Assembly: GCF_002056795.1 (NCBI RefSeq)
Contig: NZ_CP020104.1
Location: 2,367,001-2,431,000 of the forward strand
Source of the DNA: Spirosoma aerolatum
GTDB lineage: Bacteria > Bacteroidota > Bacteroidia > Cytophagales > Spirosomataceae
Direction: 5' to 3'
Length of the DNA stretch: 64,000 nt
A model generated the notes under the pieces. That model was not told where the DNA came from and ran no database searches. It saw only the letters and a list, made by a program, of their open reading frames with translations. The position numbers and the translations under genes are program-made. Shown here piece after piece: positions 35,884 to 45,795 of this stretch; the stretch's first letter is position 1, and every line of letters starts with the position of its first letter.

Positions 35884-38151
35884 ATGAACGTGTGTATCAC
35901 CTATCGGTCCTGGTTTTCGGTATGCGTCATGCTTATGACCTGCTGGCTAGTCTATGCCTGTCGGTCGGGTTGGGGAACGGCCCTGCAGGATATGAACAGC
36001 CGTTATCAGGACCAGGCTTTTGAACAGGAATACCACGAGGCTTATCCGCTGGTTGTGAATGGCCAGTCAGTAGCGGTGCGTCGAATCACGGTCGATTCGC
36101 AATCGACGATCTGGATCGCATCAGCCGCCGGTGTGTTTATGAAGAGCGCTGCACAGCCCAATTGGGTAAGTTTGCCATTTCCTACCGAGCAGGGTCCGGC
36201 TTATGCGGTAGCCGTCGATCAGCAATCAACGGTTTGGCTAGGCATGTGGAACGGGCTTTTTCGGTATAGGGACCAGCAACTCGAACGGCTCGATGGCCCT
36301 GTAGGACCGATTTCGGAACTTTGTGCGGCCCCGGAAGGCGTGTATGCGCTGGGGCCAGCGGGTGTGTGGCTAATCAATAAGCAGGGTTGCCAGAAAAAGT
36401 CCTATTCGCTGCCCCGATCCATCCGGCGGGTAATATCGGATAGGCAGGGGAGACTTTGGGTGGCTACCGATGTGGGGCTGTATCATATTGACGATACCCA
36501 AACCCGGATCTTTCAACGTCCTGACGAATTGTTGAGTGCTTCTGTTCGAGGAATAGCCCTGGATCAACAAAGGAATGTCTGGGTAGGGGGCTTGGGTGGT
36601 GTCACGGTTTTGGGGCAGGATAAGCCGATGCAAACGCTGGAACCAAAGCAGGGTATCCCGTCGAGTTATGTGAACTGTGTGAGTCAGGCACCCGACGGGC
36701 GTATGTGGGTAGGTACAGATGTAGGCGTTGTCAGGTATAGTCCCGATGGTAGTCATTCGCTGCGGTTTACCCGACGTTGGCTGCTCGATGATCGGGTCGA
36801 AGATGTTGCCTTTGATGCGCAGGGAACGGCCTGGGTGGCTACGGCTGGCGGAGTAAGCGCCATTCGACGGCGGTCCATGACGTTGGCCCAGAAACAGGAT
36901 TATTTCTACGATGTGCTCATGAAACGGCATATTCGATTGCCTTGGATTGCCGGACAATGCCGACTAAAACAACCAGGTGATATAAGCACCTGGGAACCGG
37001 ATGATGACGATAATGATGGCGAGTATACCGGCAATTACCTGGCGATGGAAGCCTTTCGGTACGCAGCTACGCATGACCCGGACGCGAAAGCCAACGCAAA
37101 GAAAGCATTTAATTTCCTGAAACTTCTTCAGGAGGTGACGGGAACGGACGGCTTTTTTGCGCGTACAATCGTTCCGGCCAACTGGACGCATGTAGACGAT
37201 ACCAACCGGACCTACACCCCGCAGGAACAAGCCGACGAACTGGTAAAAGAGCCTCGGTTTAAACCGGTTGAGGTACGATGGCGAAAATCGAAGGATGGGA
37301 AATGGCTCTGGAAAGGCGATACCAGCAGCGATGAGGTGTGTGGCCATATGATGGGCTATTATTTCTATTACGAACTGGTGGCCGACGAAGCCGAGAAGGC
37401 CGTGGTTCGCGCCCATGTAGCCCGGCTGGTCGACCACCTGATTGCCCATAATTTTACCCTGACAGACATCGACGGGAAGCCTACACGTTGGGGCGTGTGG
37501 TCGCCCGACATGCTCAACCGCAACCCCGACTGGGCACCGGATCGGGCACAAAATTCGATGGAGTTGCTGGCCTTTCTGAAACTGGCCTATTATATGACCG
37601 GGAAGCCGGTCTATGAGCAACATTACCGGAATCTGATCGATAAAGAAGGCTACCTGGACAATATGGCGCGTATCAAGGATCAGAATCCGGCCTGGTTTAT
37701 CTATTTTGATGTGATGCTGGCGGCCTATGTCTATCCCATTCTGGTTCGTTGTGAGCAGGATCCCAAACTTCGGGCGTTTTACGAAGCCCATATGGACCAG
37801 TGGCTTCAACAACGGAAAGGCGATAAAAATCCACTCATCAACTTCCTGTACTGTTACTCCCGAAATAAATCGGTTGAACTGGCATCGTCCGTAGAGTTTT
37901 TGGTCGATACGCCACTCGATTTAGTAAACTGGACGGTCGATCATACGAAACGAGAGGATGTTCGGATTATTCGGACCCCAGTGCTCGACGAATGGCAGGT
38001 GAGTGAGTTACCACCGGCTAGCATTCGGACCGTTGTTCGTTGGGATAAAAATCCTTGGGCGGCTGTGAATGGTACGCCCGATATCGAACGGGAGCCCGTG
38101 TTCTGGCTACTGCCGTACTGGATGGGGCGATACCTGAAAATGATTCAATAA
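35884..38151 (+). CDS. Beta-propeller/alpha-toroid lipoprotein, paralogue 1
   Basis: A 755-residue exported protein with a probable lipobox (WLVYAC, Cys26). Residues 60-335 contain repeated Reg_prop-like blades: IWIASAAGVF, VWLGMWNGLF, LWVATDVGLY, VWVGGLGGV, MWVGTDVGVV and AWVATAGGV. The rest is helical with EPDDDDNDGEYTGNY (an acidic, calcium-site-like run), SSDEVCGHMMGYY with Asp483, DGKPTRWGVWSPD and a final LLPYWMGRYL. These last motifs recur in the next two genes. The helical part looks like an alpha/alpha-toroid enzyme; no named glycosidase or lyase family was recognised, so activity is unknown. Confidence 0.75.
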   Translation: MNVCITYRSWFSVCVMLMTCWLVYACRSGWGTALQDMNSRYQDQAFEQEYHEAYPLVVNGQSVAVRRITVDSQSTIWIASAAGVFMKSAAQPNWVSLPFPTEQGPAYAVAVDQQSTVWLGMWNGLFRYRDQQLERLDGPVGPISELCAAPEGVYALGPAGVWLINKQGCQKKSYSLPRSIRRVISDRQGRLWVATDVGLYHIDDTQTRIFQRPDELLSASVRGIALDQQRNVWVGGLGGVTVLGQDKPMQTLEPKQGIPSSYVNCVSQAPDGRMWVGTDVGVVRYSPDGSHSLRFTRRWLLDDRVEDVAFDAQGTAWVATAGGVSAIRRRSMTLAQKQDYFYDVLMKRHIRLPWIAGQCRLKQPGDISTWEPDDDDNDGEYTGNYLAMEAFRYAATHDPDAKANAKKAFNFLKLLQEVTGTDGFFARTIVPANWTHVDDTNRTYTPQEQADELVKEPRFKPVEVRWRKSKDGKWLWKGDTSSDEVCGHMMGYYFYYELVADEAEKAVVRAHVARLVDHLIAHNFTLTDIDGKPTRWGVWSPDMLNRNPDWAPDRAQNSMELLAFLKLAYYMTGKPVYEQHYRNLIDKEGYLDNMARIKDQNPAWFIYFDVMLAAYVYPILVRCEQDPKLRAFYEAHMDQWLQQRKGDKNPLINFLYCYSRNKSVELASSVEFLVDTPLDLVNWTVDHTKREDVRIIRTPVLDEWQVSELPPASIRTVVRWDKNPWAAVNGTPDIEREPVFWLLPYWMGRYLKMIQ

Positions 38152-38172
38152 TCTGTTGAAAAACAAAAATTT

Positions 38173-40401
38173 ATGTGCATAGGAATAATTCGTAAACGTG
38201 TGGTAGGTGTGGTGCTTGGGGTATCGTTGGGGGTTCTGGCGAACGCCCAGTCGGTGTATCAGGACAAACCATTTCTTCAGGATTACAGCATTAAATATTA
38301 TGTCGATAAGCCAGAGGCCAGTCTGGCCGGGTTGGCCTGCGACCGAAACGGGGTGATTCAACTGCTCGCGTCCAACGGGCTCATGCATCCATCGGGTGGG
38401 CAATTTCTGGTGCCGGGTAAAATTCTTCCCGATCAGACGTATCGGCCGATGAGTGATATGAAACTGGCCGCCATTGGGGAATATAACCACCAGCTTGTTT
38501 ATCTCGATAATCGGGCGGTGTTGAGTAATGCCTGGGCAGGGAAACTGTTTACCGAACATCAACTTCCCCAGGCACGACTATTTGCGGGGGGAGCTGATTT
38601 TGCCTTTCTGGTTTCGGACGGGAAAGCACTGCATTTGGTAAAAGGTAAAGATATCCGCTGGAAAGGAACGATAGCTGATGATGAAGCCATCCAGATTCGG
38701 TATCAGCCTGGGGTCGATCTGTTCTGGATACTGGGTAAAAAAGCGCTTTACTCCCTGTCGGGCAAGTCACCCAAGCTGACTAAAGTGCTGGATGGGGCCA
38801 ACTTCACCGCATTCGATCTGGCGTCAAAAGGAACTAAGGTAGTGATCGGTACGACCGATGGGTATCTGGAAGTGGATGCTGTTGGGAAAAAGCCGTTGGG
38901 CACTGTTCATCGTAAACTGCCCGTAACAAACATTACGGCTGTTGCAGAGGTGAATGGGAAACTCTGGTTTGGATCGGCTCAGGGTGCCTTTGCCCTGCGT
39001 CTGGATGGCAAGTTCGACTATTACAATGGCGAGCGCTGGCTACCCGGCAACCAGGTCACACAGATTGCTGCTGGCCCGGCCAACTCCGTCCTGATTCTGA
39101 CAACGGCTGGTCTGGCTAAAATTGAATCGAAATGGATGACACTCGCGGAAAAAGCCCAGTTCTATGATCGGCAGGTGCGGACCCGGCATATTCGGAATGG
39201 GTTCAATGCGTCGCTGGTTCACATGGAAAAAGGAAATCTGGAGAGCGGCTATATGGAAGATTCGGATAATGATGGCCTCTGGACGTCGATGTATCTGGGG
39301 GGTGAAGTTTTTCGGTATGCTGTCACCCAAGATAAGGAAGCACTCCAAAACTGCCGGGAATCGCTCGATGCTATGGAGCGGCTGTACACGGTTACACCCG
39401 TTCCGGGTTTTCCGGCTCGTTCGTTTGAACGGGCAGGCTATATCGACAAACTACACGATAAAGAACGCTGGCAGCATTCCCCGCAACCCGGTTGGGACTG
39501 GAAATCGACCACGAGCAGCGATGAAGTAATCGGGCACATTTTCGCGTTCGGAGCTATGGCTGAACTGGTCAATGACAAGGAGCTGAAAAGCCGCGCCATT
39601 ACGCTGATCGATACGTTGATGAGTCACATTATTACGCATGATATGTACCTGATCGATTTCGATGGGAAACCAACCATGTGGGGGCGCTGGAACCCGGAAT
39701 ATGTGAATGCCTTTCCGATCAATGTAGGCGACCGGAAACTGAATTCGTCCAATATTGTGGCTATGCTCCAAACGGCCTATCACTTCACCCATAAAGAAAA
39801 GTATAAGAAGAAAGCGTTCGAGCTAATGCAGAAGCATGGCTATTTCGAGAACCTGATGCGACCCATGCGCATCATCGGTAAAGCTCCCGACAATGCCGAT
39901 GAGCATAGCAAGCACATGTCAGATGGCTGGAACCATTCTGACGATGAGATGTACTTCGTGGGCTACTGGGGACTGTACCGGTATGCGTTAAACGATACGT
40001 TACGAGCTAATTTTAAGAAAGCCATTATCGATCATTGGGAAGTTGAACGGCCTGAAAAAGAAGGTGCCTGGAATATTTTCACGGCATTGACCGGGACTAA
40101 ATCGTTCGATCTGCCCGAAGCTGTCTGGTATTTACGGGAGTTCCCGCTTGATATGATCGACTGGGAAATTCAGAACAGCCATCGTAAAGATATCGAATTG
40201 CTGCCCGACAACTTTCGGAGACAAACCACCAAAGAAGTCCTGCCTCCCGATGAGCGACCCATTCAGCGGCATAATGGCAATATGTTCAGTATGGATCGAC
40301 TGCGGGGCAATGGTACTTCCGAACACAGTGCGGGCGATATCTGGCTGCTGCCCTACTGGATGGGCCGCTACCTGGGTGTGATCAGTGCCCCTATGCGATA
40401 A
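38173..40401 (+). CDS. Beta-propeller/alpha-toroid secreted protein, paralogue 2
   Basis: A 742-residue protein with a signal peptide (VVGVVLGVSLGVLANAQ). The propeller half is more diverged than in paralogue 1 but keeps LWFGSAQGAF. The helical half carries MEDSDNDGLWTSMY, TTSSDEVIGHIFAFG (Asp450, Glu451), DGKPTMWGRWNPEYVN, GWNHSDDEMYF and LLPYWMGRYLGV. It lies 21 bp after paralogue 1. Conserved acidic residues shared with paralogue 1 are candidates for catalysis or metal binding. Export and the PUL-type context suggest action on a polysaccharide. Confidence 0.78.
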   Translation: MCIGIIRKRVVGVVLGVSLGVLANAQSVYQDKPFLQDYSIKYYVDKPEASLAGLACDRNGVIQLLASNGLMHPSGGQFLVPGKILPDQTYRPMSDMKLAAIGEYNHQLVYLDNRAVLSNAWAGKLFTEHQLPQARLFAGGADFAFLVSDGKALHLVKGKDIRWKGTIADDEAIQIRYQPGVDLFWILGKKALYSLSGKSPKLTKVLDGANFTAFDLASKGTKVVIGTTDGYLEVDAVGKKPLGTVHRKLPVTNITAVAEVNGKLWFGSAQGAFALRLDGKFDYYNGERWLPGNQVTQIAAGPANSVLILTTAGLAKIESKWMTLAEKAQFYDRQVRTRHIRNGFNASLVHMEKGNLESGYMEDSDNDGLWTSMYLGGEVFRYAVTQDKEALQNCRESLDAMERLYTVTPVPGFPARSFERAGYIDKLHDKERWQHSPQPGWDWKSTTSSDEVIGHIFAFGAMAELVNDKELKSRAITLIDTLMSHIITHDMYLIDFDGKPTMWGRWNPEYVNAFPINVGDRKLNSSNIVAMLQTAYHFTHKEKYKKKAFELMQKHGYFENLMRPMRIIGKAPDNADEHSKHMSDGWNHSDDEMYFVGYWGLYRYALNDTLRANFKKAIIDHWEVERPEKEGAWNIFTALTGTKSFDLPEAVWYLREFPLDMIDWEIQNSHRKDIELLPDNFRRQTTKEVLPPDERPIQRHNGNMFSMDRLRGNGTSEHSAGDIWLLPYWMGRYLGVISAPMR

Positions 40402-40455
40402 TGAGCGAATGTGTGATTGAGTGATTGAGCGTTGAGCCGACTTCATATAGTAACA

Positions 40456-42731
40456 ATGAATCTATTAACCCTTCTTAAACAATCTGGAACGAGTTGGCTA
40501 TTCTGTGGAGCGCTCTTTCACTCATTCATGCTTTCGCTCGTTGTATCGGCTCAGCCGCCGGTTTATCGGGATATACCCTATACGCAGGATTATAGCATCA
40601 AGTACTATACGGCTGACACGACACTTCGGCTAAGCCATACCTGCACGGATCGAAATGGAGTGACTCAGGTCCTATCGGCCACTGGGTTGTTACATCCATC
40701 GGGGGGCAGTTTCAATATCCTGGAAAACTGGTAGCGGATCAAACGTATCGACCCGTTACCGATCGCAAACTGTCGGCATTAGGCCTTTACAACCAGCAAT
40801 TAATTTACCTGGACAATACGGCCATAGTTAGCAATGCCTGGGCTGGGAAACTTTATATTGAGCATGGATTACCTGCCGCACGGCTGTTTTGTATAGGTTC
40901 TGATGAAGGTAGCCAGGTGTTTTCAGGAGCGATTTCGGATGGCGTTCGTATCCGGTTCTGGCAAAATGGCTCGCGCGTATGGGAAGGCCCGTTACCGCAG
41001 GACTCTGTAATCAGCCTCCAATATGAAGCCGCTCAGCAACGCTACTGGGTACTGGGAAAGCACTCTTTAAGTCTGCTGGACCCGAAAGCAGGTCGACTTC
41101 AGATGGTTTTTCAGAAACCGGGGCTAACCTGTTTTACCGTTTTCCAAAATAAGCTGTACATCGGTACTCACGACGGGTATCAGGTACTGGATGCTCGTTC
41201 GTTTGCACCCATTGGCGGGATTCAGACGAGGCTACCCTGGCCAGACCTCACCGCCATATCGGTACTACATGGGCAGTTGTGGTTTGGGTCAACCAGAGGG
41301 GCGTTTATGCTGCGTCAGGACGGTAAGTTCAACTACTATTATGGTGAACGCTGGCTACCCGGCAACACCGTAACGGCAGTTGGTGAAGGGGCCGGAGAAA
41401 CCGTTTGTGTATTGACCAACAAGGGCCTGGGCGAAATTCACTTCGAGTCGATGACGCTGGAACAGAAAGCCTTGCGCTATGAACAGCAGGTTCGCCAACG
41501 GCACATCCGCTACGGCTTTAATTGTGATGTGACGACGATTCAGCATGGCGATCTGTCGACGGCGCAGATGGGACAACGGGATAGCGACAATCTCTGGACA
41601 TCAATGTATCTGGTTAGTCAGTTGTTTCGCTATAAAGTGACCGGAAGTAAGGAAGCGTTACAAAACTGTCTGGAATCGTTCGAGGCTATGGAACGGCTAT
41701 TTAGCATCACCGGAATGGACGGTTTTTTCGCGCGGGGTTTCGAACGGCGGGGGTATCATAAATTTGAGGCCAAAGCCTGGGATGGCGGACTTACCAACGG
41801 CTGGAATCATGCCAGCGACCCACAGTGGGATTGGCGCGGTACCACCAGTAGTGATCAGACCGTAGGCCAGCTATTTTGCCTTACGCTGATGGCCGAACTG
41901 ATGGATGGCGACGTGAAAAAACGGGCCATTACGCTGATGGATGGGTTAATGAGCAACATCATCCGCCATAATTGGTATCTGATCGATGTGGATGGTAAAC
42001 CTACGCTTTGGGGCAAATGGCATCCCGACTATGTCAACTCGTTTCCGATTTCAGTAGGCGACCGAAAAATCATGTCGTCCAATATCATTGCCTTTTTACA
42101 GGCCGCGTATCATTTTACCCGAAAGCCCATATACAAGCGGAAAGCCTATGAACTAATGCGGCAATACGGCTACCTGGATAACCTGATGCGGCCTATGAGC
42201 GAGATCGGAAAAGCTCCTCAGGGCGCTGGCGACTGGGCAAAGATGCTTTCGGAAGAATGGAACCACTCCGACGATGAAATGTATTTTCTGGCGTACTGGT
42301 GCCTGTATCCCTATGCGTTTACACCCGAGCTGAAAGAGAAATACCGGGAAGCTATCAAAGACCATTGGCTGGCAGAGCGTCCCGAAAAAGATGGTCTCTG
42401 GAATCTATGTTATGCCATGACGGGGGCAAAGACCTTCGATCTGCCCGAAACTGTCTGGTATTTGCAGGAATTTCCGCTCGATATGATCGAATGGCCCATG
42501 CTGAACAGCCACCGGAAAGACATTGATTTGATACCCGCCAATTTTCGGGGCCAGACCACAAAAGAGGTACTACCTCCCGACGAACGGCCCGAACTGAAGC
42601 ACAATCGCAACCTGTTCAAACTGGATCGGCCGGGAAAAGCTGTTTCTGAGTTGAGCGCCGGTGATTCATTCCTGCTACCCTACTGGATGGGGCGCTATCT
42701 GGGTGTGATCAGCGCACCGATTGGGAGGTAA
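40456..42731 (+). pseudogene. Beta-propeller/alpha-toroid protein, paralogue 3, frameshifted at a G6 tract
   Basis: Starting at the ATG at 40456 (signal peptide ending VVSAQ), the first frame matches paralogue 2 up to LLHPSGG, then shifts at six Gs (40701-40706) and stops at 40734. Adding one G restores HPSGGQFQYPGKLVADQTYRP and the homology continues without a break to 42731. Paralogue 2 has the same HPSGGQF. In the helical half SSDE is replaced by SSDQ and the acidic run is weaker (RDSDN), so the copy may have lost activity as well. The shift could be fixed, phase-variable or a sequencing error; the ATG at 40917 could give a truncated 604-residue product without a signal peptide. Confidence 0.75.
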
Positions 42732-42849
42732 ATAGCCGGATAGTTTACCACTTTCACGTTAATTTTTTGTGGCAAGTAGCCTGAATAGCGGAATAGACCG
42801 TAGTACGATAGGTGAAGTATAGTGCTTCATTTTTCTTGCTATTGATTCA

Positions 42850-43668
42850 ATGAGCGGTACTACCAGTCTTCTGCAAAGGTTAAAAAATGGGCAAAATGTA
42901 TACGGTACCTGTATCACCTCCACCGGTCCCATGTGGCCTAAAGCGGTAAAGCAGATCGGCCTTGACTTTGTTTTTATCGATACCGAGCACATTCCACTGG
43001 ACAGGTCGGAACTGGCCCGGCTATGCCAGCAGTTTCGGGCGTATGACATTACCCCCATTGTCCGCATTCCCAGTCCCGACCCATATCTGACCTGTCAGGC
43101 TATTGATGGTGGGGCCATTGGCATCGTTGCTCCCTATCTCGAATCAGTCGAACAGGTGCAGACGCTGGTGGGCGCTACCAAATACCGTCCGCTGAAAGGC
43201 GAAAAACTGGCGGCTTACCTGAATGGTATCGAAACCCTGTCGCCCGAAATGGCTGCCTATATCGACGGTTACAATACCGACCAGATGTGCATTGCCAATA
43301 TCGAAAGCGTACCGGCGATGAATCGACTTGACGAGATGCTGTCAGTGCCGGGTCTGGATGCGGTATTCATTGGCCCACACGATTTGTCGGTAAGCATGGA
43401 ATTGCCGGAACAGTACGATCACCCTGATTTTGAGGCTGCTGTACGAACCATTATTCACAAAACCCGTCAGAAAGGGCTAGCCATCGGTATTCATTTCTCA
43501 CTGGAACCAGAACGGCAAATCCGATGGATAGCCGAAGGGGCTAATATCGTTGTGCATAGCTTCGACATCGCCCTGTTTAGTCAGCGCCTTCGGCACGATA
43601 TAGCCGTTATTAAAGAAGCAGTTGGCGATGAAAAGGGACCCAGTCAGTCCGATTCACTGATTATCTAA
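42850..43668 (+). CDS. HpcH/HpaI family aldolase
   Basis: A 272-residue cytoplasmic TIM-barrel lyase of the HpcH/HpaI superfamily. GTCITSTGPMWPKAVKQIGL is the start block, FVFIDTEHIPLDRSEL holds the acidic metal ligand, VRIPSPDPYLTCQAIDGGA the conserved Arg, and DAVFIGPHDLSVSM the final glycine-rich segment. Family members cleave 2-keto-3-deoxy sugar acids or related 4-hydroxy-2-oxo acids to pyruvate and an aldehyde. Adjacent extracellular glycan genes suggest a keto-deoxy sugar acid as substrate. Confidence 0.88.
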   Translation: MSGTTSLLQRLKNGQNVYGTCITSTGPMWPKAVKQIGLDFVFIDTEHIPLDRSELARLCQQFRAYDITPIVRIPSPDPYLTCQAIDGGAIGIVAPYLESVEQVQTLVGATKYRPLKGEKLAAYLNGIETLSPEMAAYIDGYNTDQMCIANIESVPAMNRLDEMLSVPGLDAVFIGPHDLSVSMELPEQYDHPDFEAAVRTIIHKTRQKGLAIGIHFSLEPERQIRWIAEGANIVVHSFDIALFSQRLRHDIAVIKEAVGDEKGPSQSDSLII

Positions 43669-43679
43669 CCTGACAATTA

Positions 43680-45791
43680 ATGACTACAGCAACCCAGGCA
43701 CTGTCGCCCATCTGGCGGCCGCAAGCCATAGTGTTAGGTGGCCTTGCGCTGTCGATTGGCTGGGGCATTCGGGGCAACTTCGGGCACGAATATGGAGCCG
43801 CTTTTGCTGGTTGTTTAGCCGCTATTGTCGTGGCGTTGCTATCGGGTCGGACCGACTGGCGGCAGCGGGTACTGTACTTTGCCTTTTTTGGCGCTATTGG
43901 CTGGGGATTTGGCGGGTCTATTTCCTACATGCAGGTCATTGCGTATACGCAAAGTGGTCAGTTCCTTTCGCAGTGGTACGGGTATGTCGGCTTGTTTTAC
44001 ATCGGGTTTTTATGGGCTGCTTTGGGCGGAGCCGGTACGGCGCTAGCGGCTGTCGCCGAGCATAAACGGTTGGTTGGCCTGTTCAAGCCAATACTGTTTC
44101 TGTTTGGAGCGTGGATTATTCAGGATATTATTGAAGACCCCATTGCCGAGTGGCTCCAGGCAGGTATTGGGTTCGATCATACGGCCGCTCGGCATAAAAG
44201 TCCGCTCTATTGGCTCGATGCCGATTACCTGGCGGCTTACACGGCTTTGCTGGCAATGGGCGTTTTCGATTTGACTGATCGATCTGAAAAAAACAGGCTA
44301 TGGCTTCCTGCTCTTGCGGCCGTCGGAGCGGTTGTTGGCTGGGCTATTCAGGTGTTGTTACGCGTAGCGGGTCTGGATAAACTCTTGGCTTCGTGGCTAA
44401 CCTATCCGTTGGGCGATCCAACCTATATCAGCCCCCAAACGGGGCAACGGGCTTTCGACGCGCATAATTTTCTGAATAACTGGCCGCAGTGGTTTGGCGA
44501 TTATCCGCAGCATATTGGCTGGTTTATTGGGCTATTGTTGGGAGTTGCCGCCTATTTTGTCCGCTTTGGGAAATTTCGTCAGGGCGCATCGCTGATCGTC
44601 TACATGGCTGCTGGATGGCTACTTTTCTTCCTGGCCGTGCCTGTATTTGGAAGCATCGGCTTTGCCAACTATGGTGGCCTTCGGATGACACCGCCCCGTA
44701 GCGACGATTGGGCGGGGATCACGGGTGTTTTCATTGGGGCACTTCTCTGGTTCAGGCGGCATCAGTTAGAGGCTGTGGCTGCGGCTTCCGTTATCAGTGG
44801 TTTGATTGGTGGATTAGGATTTTCCGGTATACAATGGGTAAAACAACTGCTGATGGCACCCGGTAATCCGCGAATACTAACCGGACGCGGCCTTTCGCCC
44901 GATAGCGCTGAATTTAAAACCGTTGTGGTCAACTGGGCCAATTGGCAGCAGCAGAACTGGCATAGCTTTCTGGAACAGACATACGGCTTTGTGAACGGAA
45001 TTGCTATCGTGGTTGCGCTGGGTTTTCTGGCAACGCGAGTGCCTATGCATCAGGATCGGCCAGTGGACGAACGGGGGCGATGGGCGTTGGGCATAGCGAC
45101 CATATTCGTGTGGCTGGCCATTCCGTATGTCAACCTGGTCAAGAATGTCGAAGAATGGGGCAAGCAATTAAACCCAGACGTGTGGACCCGATCAATGACA
45201 CGTCCCGACGGGTCAACAGAAACGACCACGGCTTTGTGGGATGCGCCGTATCTGGGCCGTTTACCCGGTATCGGTTCCTGGCAGTTGAGTCCGGCAGGTT
45301 GGTTCAACTTGACCTGGCTATTGCTGCTACTCCTCTTGATTATACTGATCCGCCGGCATTTTCGGGAGCCATTGTCGGTTATTCCAGTCTCCTGGCTTGG
45401 CCGTGGGCAACTACTCTTTTTAGTTCTGCTGTGGCTGATGGTCGTCGGGAATTTTGAACGGGCCCTGGTCGACTGGCATCCCCAGCGATTACTTACCGAG
45501 TGGGTAATTACGGTCAATGCCATTGCATCGACTCTGTTGGTACTGGTCATTCCGCACGAACAGGAACGGATCGCGATTTTGCCACCCGAATCATTTCAGC
45601 CGTTTTATCGCCAGGCGTGGCTACGAACGGTTGTGACGATTGGTCTGTCGGGTGTTTTCTTCGTGCTGACGAACCGGCTTGTTTATCCGTATCCGGCGCA
45701 GGAAGAGTCAGGCAATGCGATGCATACCCGGTTTGGGACAGAAGCCGATTGGCGTGCCAAACCGAATCTAAAAAATGCTGAACACAAATAG
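43680..45791 (+). CDS. Large polytopic membrane protein of unknown function
   Basis: A 703-residue protein with about 14 hydrophobic segments from end to end. The first contains GLALSIGWGIRGNFGHEYGA, and further glycine-rich helices follow (GAIGWGFGGSISYMQ, GAGTALAAVAEHK). Charged loops near residues 130-180 contain EDPIAEWLQAG. I do not recognise the family; transporter and membrane-bound transferase are both possible. It starts 11 bp after the aldolase gene, so it is probably co-transcribed with it. Confidence 0.75.
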   Translation: MTTATQALSPIWRPQAIVLGGLALSIGWGIRGNFGHEYGAAFAGCLAAIVVALLSGRTDWRQRVLYFAFFGAIGWGFGGSISYMQVIAYTQSGQFLSQWYGYVGLFYIGFLWAALGGAGTALAAVAEHKRLVGLFKPILFLFGAWIIQDIIEDPIAEWLQAGIGFDHTAARHKSPLYWLDADYLAAYTALLAMGVFDLTDRSEKNRLWLPALAAVGAVVGWAIQVLLRVAGLDKLLASWLTYPLGDPTYISPQTGQRAFDAHNFLNNWPQWFGDYPQHIGWFIGLLLGVAAYFVRFGKFRQGASLIVYMAAGWLLFFLAVPVFGSIGFANYGGLRMTPPRSDDWAGITGVFIGALLWFRRHQLEAVAAASVISGLIGGLGFSGIQWVKQLLMAPGNPRILTGRGLSPDSAEFKTVVVNWANWQQQNWHSFLEQTYGFVNGIAIVVALGFLATRVPMHQDRPVDERGRWALGIATIFVWLAIPYVNLVKNVEEWGKQLNPDVWTRSMTRPDGSTETTTALWDAPYLGRLPGIGSWQLSPAGWFNLTWLLLLLLLIILIRRHFREPLSVIPVSWLGRGQLLFLVLLWLMVVGNFERALVDWHPQRLLTEWVITVNAIASTLLVLVIPHEQERIAILPPESFQPFYRQAWLRTVVTIGLSGVFFVLTNRLVYPYPAQEESGNAMHTRFGTEADWRAKPNLKNAEHK

Positions 45792-45795
45792 CGTT

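Noticed and set aside
36964..37812. A 282-codon open frame on the - strand
   Set aside because: It lies wholly antisense within propeller paralogue 1 and has no family features.
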